Source: Leucocoprinus leucothites (Eukaryota > Basidiomycota > Agaricomycetes > Agaricales > Agaricaceae). Taken from it: a DNA stretch of 64,000 nt. Below the pieces are notes generated by a model. The model was not told where the DNA came from. It made no database searches and worked only from the letters and a program-made list of their open reading frames with translations. The stretch's first letter is position 1. Each line of letters begins with the position of its first letter. The position numbers and the translations under genes are program-made. Location of the stretch: NCBI GenBank assembly GCA_013368445.1, contig JAACJO010000002.1:1736001-1800000 (forward strand), read 5' to 3'. Shown here one piece after another: positions 1-8,952 of this stretch.

Positions 1-1683
1 ATGTGGCCCACCGCATTGTGAGCACCTGAGCGCACGGTTGCGACAGGTGGTGGTAGTGTGGCCCCAACGCCAGCATCGTTGACACTGGGGGGTTCCGGGG
101 TGAGCGTGCGCGGCCTTGATCATGGACTGCACGCCGTCGAAGTTGAGGTATTTGCCGACCAGGCGCTTAGCGTTAGCGCCGGACTGAGAATCCCAAAGGT
201 CGACCCAGACGGTGGCGGTGTCGGCTTTGGCGGAGTTGCGCATGATGCGCATGGAGGATACGTTAGCAAATGTCTCCTTGAAGGGAGACAGACACATACG
301 GTCGGTGACGTGTTGCGGAGTGGTGCGGATGCCACTCGTGTAGTAAGGGACGTCCAGGATCTTGAGGTAAGACCTGGACCTGGGGCGTTTGGTCTTCAGC
401 TCAAATGGGGCAGTGAAGGCTGAAGAGAGGGAGGATTCGATCACCAATGCATCAGCATCAGTGGCGATGGAGTTGGTGTACAACGAGATGGTGTCGTACG
501 CCCGAGCAATGTTCTTGACACGGAGTGAGCTCTTCGCGCGAGTGAGGGAATCGTTGAGAAGGCGCATGGCCTTGTGATGGAGGTAGGTGATGTCACTGGA
601 ACTGCCAGTGAAATCGAGGAAGAGTTGGCACCGGGTGGGGCCCGACGTAGTCATGCGGGGCTTCTTTGCGGAAGGCGCATCAGCGAGGGCGGCCTGATGC
701 ATCGCGGCGACGCGATCAGGCTCGAGAGTGGGATGGGACTGGGCTAGCTTGATAAGCGCTGCCGCAGACGCTGGGGTATGGGCTACCTCAGCGAACAACT
801 TCTTAGTCGCCGAGGGAGGGATGGGCGCTCGCCGGGCTTGGCCATCAAGCCTAACCTTAGGAGCGGGGGGCGCTTGGGTGGGCGCTTTGCCACTAGCGCA
901 GGCCTTTGCAGGCGCCGGCTTGGGCGGTAGGGAGGGACGGGCCGGGGCGGGCCGACGATCTGGGGGGGGTAAGGTGGGCGCCTTGGGGGAACCCATGTTG
1001 ATGTCATGTGGACCCGCTGAGTCAGCGGATCCATGGGTCGCCTCGTGGACGACGCGCGTTGCTTTAGGGCCGGTCTCGGGCAGCCCACACTTGCGCCCGA
1101 GGTCGTACATTACATCCCCGAAATCGACCAGCCCGCGAGAGCTGAGCGAGTGCGAGGAGAGGGGGGCGCCGTCGAGTTCCAGCTCGTCAACAATGACAAA
1201 GGCTGCCTTAGCGAGGCAGGTGACGGCTGCGGAAGCATCCTCCTCCACGATGGAGGAGCAGGATTCGGCACAATCCTCTAGCCACTTGAGGAATGTCCGG
1301 AGGCTTGAGAGAGTGCGCTTTGGGGTGAGCTCCTTCTTCTTTCCCTTGGAGGAGGTCACTGATTCGGGCACGACAGGGGGAGGGTCGACAGGGTAGAAGG
1401 TGGTTCCACCGGCCGTGAAGGGTTTGAGTGGCGACAGAACGTCAGCCACTGGGGGAGCAACCGACGGTGACAGAACGTCAGCGGTCAGTTGGGAGGGGCC
1501 AGGCGACGAGACGTCAGCCTGGGGGGGACCGAAGAACCCACACACGTTGAGTGGGTTGTCGTAGGGGTCAAGGTGGTCGTCTTCGGCCATCTCGGCGATG
1601 TTGAGCTCGTCGTCAGAGACGGCGGACTCGGATTCGAACGCGGCAAACTGGTTTGCGGTAGCTTTAGACTTGCGCCTACCCAT
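1..1683 (-). CDS. LINE ORF1 (gag-like RNA-binding protein), 3' end off window
   Basis: The frame starts at the ATG at 1683 (minus strand, MGRRKSKATANQF) and stays open for 561 codons to the window edge. It is close to the 635-residue B3 protein at 9294-11201, so about 75 C-terminal residues lie outside the window. The N-terminal half is Pro/Ser-rich and low in complexity. A central region has LHHKAMRLLNDSL and SYLKILDVPYY, and is followed by WVDLWDSQS and a first CCHC zinc knuckle near position 60-100. By family knowledge such ORF1 products bind element RNA and form ribonucleoprotein particles. The uninterrupted frame suggests a recent insertion. Confidence 0.75.
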   Translation of the reverse strand, partial: MGRRKSKATANQFAAFESESAVSDDELNIAEMAEDDHLDPYDNPLNVCGFFGPPQADVSSPGPSQLTADVLSPSVAPPVADVLSPLKPFTAGGTTFYPVDPPPVVPESVTSSKGKKKELTPKRTLSSLRTFLKWLEDCAESCSSIVEEDASAAVTCLAKAAFVIVDELELDGAPLSSHSLSSRGLVDFGDVMYDLGRKCGLPETGPKATRVVHEATHGSADSAGPHDINMGSPKAPTLPPPDRRPAPARPSLPPKPAPAKACASGKAPTQAPPAPKVRLDGQARRAPIPPSATKKLFAEVAHTPASAAALIKLAQSHPTLEPDRVAAMHQAALADAPSAKKPRMTTSGPTRCQLFLDFTGSSSDITYLHHKAMRLLNDSLTRAKSSLRVKNIARAYDTISLYTNSIATDADALVIESSLSSAFTAPFELKTKRPRSRSYLKILDVPYYTSGIRTTPQHVTDRMCLSPFKETFANVSSMRIMRNSAKADTATVWVDLWDSQSGANAKRLVGKYLNFDGVQSMIKAAHAHPGTPQCQRCWRWGHTTTTCRNRALRCSQCGGPH

Positions 1684-1765
1684 AGTAACGTAGATAGACG
1701 ATGTAAGAATGCCTCAGAACAAACACCAACTTTCAATGGTGGTGGTAAGAGGACAAGGAGGGATG
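1..1765 (-). mobile_element. B1: family B ORF1-only LINE, 5' part
   Basis: This is the right-hand (5') part of a family B element on the minus strand; its 3' end lies left of the window. The 5' end is recognised at about 1765, where the minus strand begins CATCCCTCCTTGTCC, a leader also present at 11284, 4068, 5098 and 53059. Immediately right of it, at 1766, family A ORF2 sequence begins in the opposite orientation, so the simplest reading is that B1 landed inside A1. The matching left target-site copy is outside the window. Confidence 0.8.
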
Positions 1766-2929
1766 GATAATTCTCTTTCTCATCTTTCTGATTCTTTCTC
1801 TCTATTCACTCCTGAATCCAAGCCTGGATCCCGTCTCATGGACATCTTTCCTGATTCCATTCACTTCCATCCTTGTAATCATTCGGACAAACACGAAATG
1901 TACAAACATGTATCGACTCTTGATTCTGTTTTCTCCTCTTCCTCATCTGATCGTAACTGTATTTTAGTTGTTACTGATGCTTCTGTCCCACTTGTAGGTT
2001 CCCTTCAGGCAGTTTCAGCGGCACATATATATCGCGGCAGACGACAAGTGTCCCATGCAAAACAGGCTAGCGGTCGGGCATCATCTACTGATGCCGAGCT
2101 CTATTCCATTCAAATCGGCATTGCCAAGGCCATTTCCCTCCAGTGCGATCACATCATCCTCATCACCAACTGCCTTCCAGCAGCCAAGCTGGCAGTCAAT
2201 CCCTCTATTCATTCGAGCCAGTCACACTCCATCCAAGTCTGCTGACTTTTATCCGATTGGCTCACTGCCAAACCTTCTCACTCTATTGATTTCTGGGATG
2301 TCCCTTCCAAATGGCACTGGAAGCCCCACCTTAAAGTCCACAATGACGTTACCACTACACGTATTCACGCCCCTCCTCAGTTAGGCACTACTCTCGATTT
2401 CTTGTGACACAAAGCCACCAACCACTGCCAAAAATCCTGGGAGTCCACATTCTGGAAGAAGAAGTACCATGGCAGTGGTTTCCTTCTTTCAAAAAAGAAT
2501 CGCAAGTTCCTCATCCCCACTTACGATAAAGGGGGCACCTGGCTTCCTTTAGCCAATGAATCTCCATCACTATGTGCACGCATGACCCGTGCCATCCTCA
2601 ATCATGCCCCTATTGGAACTTACCACAAGAGGTTTTTCCCTCTCGAACTCAAATCTTGTCGTTGTGGCCATCGCTTGGAATCACAACATCATATCTTGTG
2701 TTATTGCCCCCTATATCCCTTCTGCACTCAATGGGTACAATGCGCTTTCCCTCAGTATGAATTCCTTATCAAGTTCTTGAAAAAGAACCCAGCCACTTTT
2801 GCCTTCACCAATCATGACACACATCCTCCGCCACCTCAAGCTCCTGTGCCTGCCGAATCAAATGAAGGTGAACTATACTCTTTCATGTCATCTCTTCTCT
2901 TTTCCTTTGTGTCCGATCTCTGTGTATGA
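1766..2929 (+). pseudogene. A1 ORF2 C-terminal fragment (RNase H, CysHis), broken
   Basis: This segment encodes the end of family A ORF2. The RNase H domain shows VVTDASVPLVGS and TDAELYSI. The next acidic position reads ILITNC, where the CG-rich copy A8 has ILITDC, so a likely catalytic Asp has become Asn. The C-terminal CysHis motif CRCGHRLESQHHILCYC is present and the frame ends at 2929. Two in-frame TGA stops, near 2242 and 2404, break it. It cannot encode a working protein. Confidence 0.8.
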
Positions 2930-3129
2930 CACCTTGTTCAATTGTCTCTTTCGAGTCTTTCTTATGTTGCTGGACTAATCGTGTATAGTCCTTGTCTTAA
3001 GCGGTCAAAGACCGCTTTGTGTACCCCAGCTTGCTGTAGCATACCGTCTGCCTGTAATATTTAGTTGAAAAGCGGACTGCGATCGAGCACCACTATATAA
3101 ATTCATTGATTTTTTTAATAATAAAAAAA
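1766..3129 (+). mobile_element. A1: 3' part of a family A LINE
   Basis: The segment runs from inside family A ORF2 to a 3' UTR and an A-rich tail (ataataaaaaaa) at about 3116-3129. It ends with TATATAAATTCATTGATTT, the family A terminus. B1 interrupts it on the left. On the right it abuts D1, into which it was probably inserted. The 3' UTR holds the AAGCGGTC-AAA-GACCGCTT stem-loop typical of family A. Confidence 0.8.
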
Positions 3130-4068
3130 GAGACACCAGAGCAGAAGTAGGGATGGGCACCTTCACAGGTGCTTGGGGAGGGCCACTAGTGCACACCTGC
3201 TTGGGTGGTATTGGGGGACAGGCTAGGGCAGGCTGTAGTGCCTTGGATGTTTATTTGGGTGCCTTGGGGGAGCCCATGTTGATGTCATGTGGTTCCACTT
3301 TGTCAGCAGATCCATGGGTCAGCTTGTAGACAATGCACATGTCTTTAGGGGAGGCTCCAGGCTCAATAAACTGAGCAAAGCCTTACATGAAGAAGCAAAA
3401 GGTGGTCCAGCCACAGCTAGCCCACTCCTCACCCATGGTAATGCATGCACTCCCATGCCTGCTCATCTTGAATTCATAGATGGCACTAGCAAGATAGCCA
3501 GTGCATGCCTTGGCATAGTCCTCATTGAGGAGGGAATCATCAGGGAGTTCATGTATGAAGCATGTGAACTTCTTGAGGCCATTAAACACCCACTTGGCCA
3601 CAGTCTCATCTCCAGACATGGTCCCAGGGGAGGATGAGGGGGTTGACAGTGCAGCAGGGAGAGGAGTGGGAACTGGGTAGTAGGTGGTACTACCAGCAAC
3701 AAGGGGGGCCTTGGGACTAAAGGTCACCAGAGGCTGAGTAGTAGGTGCTGGCAATGGAACATCAGCGGGCACCAAGAGGAGGGGTGAGGGTGACAGAAAG
3801 TCAGCCCTCATGGAGGTGACTGCAGCCTTGAAATCCACCATCATGCAGACTAGCTGGGTGGAGGTGGAGGGCCTGGGGGCTGCTTCAATAGTATTGAGCT
3901 TGTCATTGCCAGACATGATGTCAGAGTCAAGGTCCATGTTCACGATCTTGCGACTAATAGCTTTAGACTTTTGCCTACCCATGTTAACTAGTGTAGACAA
4001 TACAGTAATGTTCTCTAAACATGACACACCAACAAGAGATAGTAGTGGTAAGAGGACAAGAGGGGATG
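3130..4068 (-). mobile_element. D1: 5' part of a B/C-related LINE
   Basis: A minus-strand 5' portion has its leader at about 4068 (minus strand CATCCCCTCTTGTCC), followed by an ORF1 start. The left end is cut by the tail of A1 at 3129, so the rest of D1 should lie left of the window. The right end abuts family C ORF2 sequence in the opposite orientation at 4069, consistent with insertion into C1. Confidence 0.65.
3383..3982 (-). pseudogene. D1 ORF1 N-terminal fragment
   Basis: The frame starts at the ATG at 3982 (MGRQKSKAISRK), which resembles the MGRHKSK start of family B proteins. It stays open for about 200 codons and stops at 3383. Beyond that (3130-3382) B-like protein sequence can be followed only with several stops and frame changes, for example a MGSPKAP-like stretch near 3260. 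Pro/Ser/Thr-rich low-complexity sequence dominates the open part. No RNA-binding domain remains. Whether this ORF1 belongs with family C ORF2 cannot be decided, because the only C ORF1 here (51059-51881) covers the other end of the protein. Confidence 0.6.
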
Positions 4069-4738
4069 AAAAGCTCACTTTGCGGTTACCATTCTGTATT
4101 ATGACTCTTTCTTACACCTACCCTCTAAGATCCTTAGTGGGCAGTGGCACTCTGGCTGGCATGTCCATGCACAGCCACCATCTCTTGAATCTCAGGAGAG
4201 TGGCTGACCATACCCAATCTTCTATTATGGAGGCTTCTTCCAAGCTTCCCCAACTGACTGAGCACTTTGACATGAATGCTGCCAAAGCTTGCCCAGGACA
4301 CCAGCTCATGGACCACTTTGTGGACAGAGTCAAGTTTGAAGAGGTTGACAATGATCAAGATGATACTGACAAACTCTGGGCACTGGAATCTGCATACGAG
4401 AGTGCCAGATCCAATCTTAACTATGTGACAGTGGCTACTGATGCTTCAGTGCACATGGATCACACAGTCCAGGCAGTTGCCGCTGTCTGTATCCTGCACA
4501 GGAATGAACTGCTTTGGCAGTTCTGCCATGCAGCAGGCAAAGCTACCGCACTGGATGCGGAACTATTTGCCCTTCAGCTCAGTATTAAGCATACCTGTCA
4601 TGTGCCTGATGCCAAGTCAATTGTCTTGTTCACCAACTACATTGCTGCAGTGTGATTAGCAGTGGACCCATCTACACATTCTGGCCAGGCTCACTCCCTG
4701 GCAGTGTGTGGTTGTCAGATGGAGTGGCTTGGTGCTGA
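4069..4738 (+). pseudogene. C1 ORF2 fragment (RNase H domain), sense part
   Basis: The segment encodes the post-RT linker and the RNase H domain of family C ORF2. Visible landmarks are VTVATDASVHMDH, LDAELFALQLS and a later IVLFTNYIAA. In the last of these the usual Asp (T-D) is replaced by Asn. An in-frame TGA follows IAAV near 4654. The reading can be followed to MEWLGA at 4738, where the inversion breakpoint cuts it. Confidence 0.75.
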
Positions 4739-5097
4739 CCTTACCTTACCCAGGGGAGAACCAGCCCAGACCTACAGGACAGTTAGCAACATGAGGAGGG
4801 ACTCACTGGAACCCAGCAGACCCTGAAAAGTGCATGATGGGGTATGTTAGTCCCCCAAAGGGGGCATAGCAAAAGAAAATGCAAGCAGATTCTTATTGCA
4901 GAAATCAACAAGTTTGTTGAAGTAGGAGAGGAAATCCACCTCCTCACTATGGAACCTCCAGCAGGAGGTTAAGATGTGCTGACAAGTCTCAAAGGCAAAT
5001 CTGCAGGGACATGAGATGTCCTCTTGGACATGGAACCAGGCCCTATAGGACCTGATAGAGGCATGGTTAAGTATTGCCTGGCACATCTGTGCACATA
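4739..5097 (-). pseudogene. C1 ORF2 C-terminus and 3' UTR start, inverted
   Basis: The minus strand encodes the CysHis C-terminus of family C ORF2 (CPCRFAFETCQHILTSC) and stops at 4847 after MPPLGD. 4739-4846 is the beginning of the C 3' UTR in antisense. Its continuation toward the RNase H domain lies at 20722-21041, because B2 was inserted at 5098. The C-terminal CysHis motif is a standard last element of I/Tad-type ORF2 proteins. Confidence 0.75.
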
Positions 5098-5180
5098 CAT
5101 CCCTTCCTTGTCCTCTTACCACTACCATCAAAAGTTGGTTGTTGCTTTGAGGCACTTATACATTGTCTATCTACTGTAAC

Positions 5181-6825
5181 ATGGGTAGACATAAGTCTAG
5201 AAGCACTGCAAATCAGTTTGCATCACTCGAAACTGAGTCTACTGCTGTATCTGACAATGAGCTCAACATCACCAAGATGGCTGACAATGACCATCTTGAC
5301 CCCTACAACAACCCAGCCAACATGTGTGGGTTCTTTGCACCTCCCCAGGATGACTTTGAGTCTCCTGGCCCCCTCCCCTCAATGTCTGGTGATGTTCCAT
5401 CCCAGGCACCTACTACTCAACCTCTGGTGACTTCTGTCCCAGAGGCTTCCCTCAAGCCCTTTATGGCTGGTGGAACTATGTTCTACCCCATGGAGCAACC
5501 CCCTGCCCCACCTGCCCCCCATCAACCTCCTCTAAGGGAAAGAAGGAGACTCCAGCCCAGAAAGGCCTTGCTGGACTATGCCGCTTCCTCACTTGGTTGG
5601 AGAAGTACACTGATTCTCGCTACTCCATTACAGAGGAGGACACTTCTGCTGCTGTCACATGTCTTGCCAAGGCAGCCATTATCATTCTTGATGAGCTGGA
5701 GCTCAACAGCGCCACAATCACCTTGCACTTGCTCAGCTCTCATGGGCTGATCAATTTCAGAGAGGTAATGATTGATCTCAGGCTCAAGTGTAGGATGCCC
5801 ACAGCCAGCCCTAAAGCAATGCATGTCATCCATGAGGCAACCCATAGATCCGCTGACTCAGCAGGTCCACATGACATCAATATGGGTTCTCTCAAGGCAC
5901 CCACCATACCCTCCCCTAGATCGTTGGCCCACCCCAGTCTGTCCCACCCTACCGCCCAAGCAAGCACCCCCCAAAGTGCATGCTAGTGGCCCTCCCCAAG
6001 CTTGGTCTTGGCCTGACAGCCCAGCCCAGTGAGCGCCTACCAAAGCACCTCCCCCTTCCCCCTCGGTCAAGAAGTTGTTCACTGAGGTGGCCCATACTCC
6101 TGCCATAGCTGTATTGCTGATCAAGCTAGTGCAGTTCCATCCTACCCTCGAGCCTGAGCATGTTGCTGCAATACACCAGGCCACCCAAGCTACCACTCCC
6201 ACCACTCAGAAGCTGCACATGACAACCATGGCCCCACCCACTGCCAACTCTTTCTCAACTTCACTGGTAGCACCAATGATGTCACTTATCTCCACCACAA
6301 GGCCATGCACCTTCTCAACAATTCCCTCTCTTGTGCCAAGTTGATCTTGCATGTGGAGAATATTACCAAGGCATACAGTACTATCACACTGCACACCTCC
6401 TCTATCCCCTCTGATGCTGACTGCAATGTCATTGAGGCTGCCATCCCCTCCGTCTTTACTGCCCCCTTTACAATCAAGATGTGCTGACCCAAGTTGAGGT
6501 CCTGCCTCAAGGTCCTCAAGGTCCCTTACTTTGTGAACAGTGTCTGCATCATGCTAAACCACATCACTGACCACATGTGATTGTCCACCTTCAAGGACAT
6601 TTTTGCAGATGTTTCCTCCATGTGTATGATGCACAATTCCTCCAGAGCCAACACTGCCACCATCTGGTTTGACCTCTGGGATTCTCAATCAGGAGCAAGT
6701 GCCAAGATGCTCCTGGGCAAGTACCTCCACTTCAAGGGCATTCAGTCTGTCATCTGGGCTGCATATGCTCACCCAGGTAGTCCACACTGTCAGCATTGCT
6801 GACACTGGGGACATTCTACCCCATC
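5181..6825 (+). pseudogene. B2 ORF1, N-terminal and central part, broken
   Basis: The start is the ATG at 5181 (MGRHKSRSTANQF). The N-terminal stretch DPYNNPANMCGFF matches other B proteins. A frameshift near 5520 moves the conserved region to another frame (ITEEDTSAAVTCLAKAA, 5627 onward). More frameshifts and stops follow, including a TGA just after IKMC near 6485 and one near 6578. The RNA-binding region and the first zinc knuckle (CQHC, about 6790) precede the G1 insertion at 6826. The remainder is at 20112-20387. Confidence 0.75.
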
Positions 6826-7372
6826 TGTCAAGATTTGCGAAATGCCGGCGCTTACGAAGCGCATGAAAGTTACGGAGAGGTCAGTCGTTGGCTTCAGCAT
6901 ATGTGCTGCGCCCTTCCGATATTGCGTTGACCAATTTGGTCTACAAGGAAGATGACAGACAGTGCAAATTGGAATTCAACACTGAAGGAATAACAGACAG
7001 AGAATTCAGAGTGGAATCTTAGTCAATATTCAGAATGAATAATACATGAGCTAGTAGCAACATATTTAAGATAACGCGAAATTGGACAAATAACACGTAA
7101 ATATCGTGAAGCTCACAATGCGACAATAAACAAATAAACAGATAAATGAAAAGTAAATAGACAATGACAAACACGACACATCGGAGAATGACAAACATAA
7201 ATGGAATGGCGGAAACAAATATGAGTGCAAATGAAAGGATGATAGAATGATGAGCGGAGACAGGCTGTGAAATATTTATAGAAATGATAGATAATGAAAA
7301 ATCGTGGGAATTGGAAATCGAAAAAAATAGTCGGAGATCAAATCGGAGAGGTTGCAATCACAGATCGTGACA
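6826..7372 (-). repeat. G1 3' LTR
   Basis: This 547-bp LTR is the downstream one in element sense. By eye it differs from the other LTR at about 42 positions (near 8%). All but two are transitions, most at CG, TG or CA dinucleotides. The TG...CA ends are intact and CCATC flanks it on the left. Confidence 0.95.
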
Positions 7373-7386
7373 GTATTCCCCCTTTA
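7373..7386 (-). promoter_or_regulatory. G1 polypurine tract
   Basis: Directly inside the 3' LTR, the minus strand reads CTAAAGGGGGAATAC up to the LTR boundary. A purine-rich run at this place is the usual primer for plus-strand DNA synthesis in LTR retrotransposons. Confidence 0.7.
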
Positions 7387-7452
7387 GGACCGAGCCCTTG
7401 AGGACTTACTGATCCTTGATCCCTTATCAAGATCATCTTGCCTCCTACCACC

Positions 7453-8658
7453 ATGGCTCCCTGCTCCTCGAAGAAAACCCCCAACCTAAGCGCAATGACC
7501 AATGATGAACTCATGGCTGAGATTCAACATCAGAACACCAAACAGGGAGCGAACATATGGCCAGCGATGGCTGCAGTGTTGGGAATGACAATGAGTCAAC
7601 CCAGCAATAGTGCGACAATGAATCCAGCTTCTACTGCGACACGAAGGACTACTAGATCGTGACAGATAGTCCGAAGCAATGATGATGATGATGATGAAGA
7701 GGAAGAGTCGCAGATATTGTCGAAGGGTAAGGGGAGAGCACCAACAAGGGCATCAATGTCAGGAATGCACGAAGTAATGGATCATGTATCTGTTCCTATC
7801 ACGACGTCAAGTAGGGCTTCGTTAAGCTTCGCTTGGAAGAAGAACGGTGCCCATCAGCAGAACCCGACTGATGGGCTACCTTACCGAAAGAGTTATGTGA
7901 CATGTTTGCAATGTGTTGCTGGGCAGCAGGAGTGTAAGTCGCAGTGTGGATTAGGGAAATGTACGTATTGTGCACAAGCAAAGAAGGGGTGTTACAATCC
8001 GCAGGATGATCCGAAGAAGGAGGCCTCTAGTCAAGGAGTGAGCTTGTCGCCGATCAGAACGACAGCATCGAAAAAATGAAAAATAACGGCGCCTCCCATG
8101 AGTCAACCATCGCTATCAAGCTCCGGTGATTGGGAATTGAGTTTTGCACCACCTCCGTCTACTCAACCATCATCCTCTTCGCAGTGGAATCTGCCTGAAA
8201 TCCCGCCCGTGGTGGATAATGATACATTTGGAGCAATAGAGATCAGGTCACCCGTGATTGTCGCTGAACAGGACACTAGGATGGTGGTAAGTTTGTTTAC
8301 AGATTTGTGATGCAACATTACTAAAATCGCGATGAAGTCTCCTCAGCCCCTTCCACCCCAACTATCATGGGCTCCCGGTCATTCTCCAAGTCTTTCGCAA
8401 GAAGTCGCATGATTATCATCAGCAGTGGACAATCTGGAGATCACGATGAGAGAAAATATGCAGGCGCAACTTCAAAATCAGGTTATGTTGCAACAGCAGG
8501 TTAGTACGTTGGATGAGCAGGTGTTGGCATCGAGGGAGACTACAAGGGTGTTACAGGCGCATGGAAGGACACTTGAGAGGCTCATGGCGATCAAGGAGGT
8601 GAAGCTAGCGATGGCGCAGGGATCGAAGGATGGTGTGGGACATGGGTATTGGAAATGA
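7453..8658 (+). pseudogene. G1 antisense accessory gene, Zn2Cys6-like
   Basis: A single plus-strand frame runs 402 codons from the ATG at 7453 to the TGA at 8656-8658. It is interrupted only by TGA codons at 7660, 8077, 8308 and 8410. TGA at 7660, 8077 and 8410 fits CGA-to-TGA decay; 8308 lies inside a possible intron. Features in order are an acidic run (N-D5-E/G, near residue 76-86), a basic stretch KGKGRAPTR, a cysteine cluster at residues 151-180 with spacing C-x2-C-x6-C-x8-C-x2-C-x6-C, a Ser/Pro-rich part, and a Gln-rich likely coiled coil (LQNQVMLQQQVSTLDEQV). The spacing fits fungal Zn2Cys6 DNA-binding clusters. It lies tail-to-tail with pol. A role in DNA binding or regulation is inference, and I do not recognise a named protein. 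Confidence 0.7.
8287..8346 (+). other. Candidate 60-bp intron in the antisense gene
   Basis: GTAAGT at 8287-8292 and CTCCTCAG ending at 8346 bound 60 bp, with TTACTAAAA as a possible branch site in between. The length is a multiple of three and lies between codons, so removal keeps the frame and drops the stop at 8308. Fungal introns are commonly this short. On the G1 genomic strand it would be antisense and so not spliced out during retrotransposition. Confidence 0.45.
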
Positions 8659-8952
8659 GGGAAGAAGGGAGTAGAAAGGGAAAGGACTATAAAGAAAAGG
8701 ACTATGAAGATTGCTGTTGTCATCGTCTCTGCTTTTAATGAAGAATAATTGTATACTACTCGAATGTTTTTCTTTTGGTTTTTCTTGTTTTGTAATAAAT
8801 GATATCTTGATGGAATGAAGTGAGTATGGGGTGAAAGAAAAGGAAGGCGAAAATGAGATGTTAAGGACTGGGAATATCGACTTGGAATGAAAAGGAATGT
8901 TGCAAAGAATATGCGAGAATGTCTGTAAAAGATTGAAAATGATAGTGAGTAG
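8659..8952 (+). other. G1 non-coding stretch after the antisense gene
   Basis: No open frame of note is seen here. AATAAA at 8793-8798, about 135 bp after the stop, could serve as a polyadenylation signal for the antisense gene. The preceding TTTTCTTTTGGTTTTTCTTG is T-rich. The stretch separates the ends of the two convergent genes of G1 and ends at the insertion site of B3. Confidence 0.4.

Noticed and set aside
728..1396. 222-codon plus-strand open frame
   Set aside because: It lies antisense to the B1 ORF1, which matches an intact sister protein. Composition is low-complexity and the frame has no recognisable motif.
1750..1780. Twin-priming 5' inversion to explain the head-to-head B1/A1 and D1/C1 junctions
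   Set aside because: The ORF1 on one side and ORF2 on the other belong to different families (B with A), so one RNA cannot explain the B1/A1 joint. Nested insertion is simpler, though the left target copies are outside the window.
8038..8102. A second intron around the stop at 8077
   Set aside because: GTGAGC...ATGAG is possible but its 65-bp length would shift the frame, while CGA-to-TGA explains the stop more simply.
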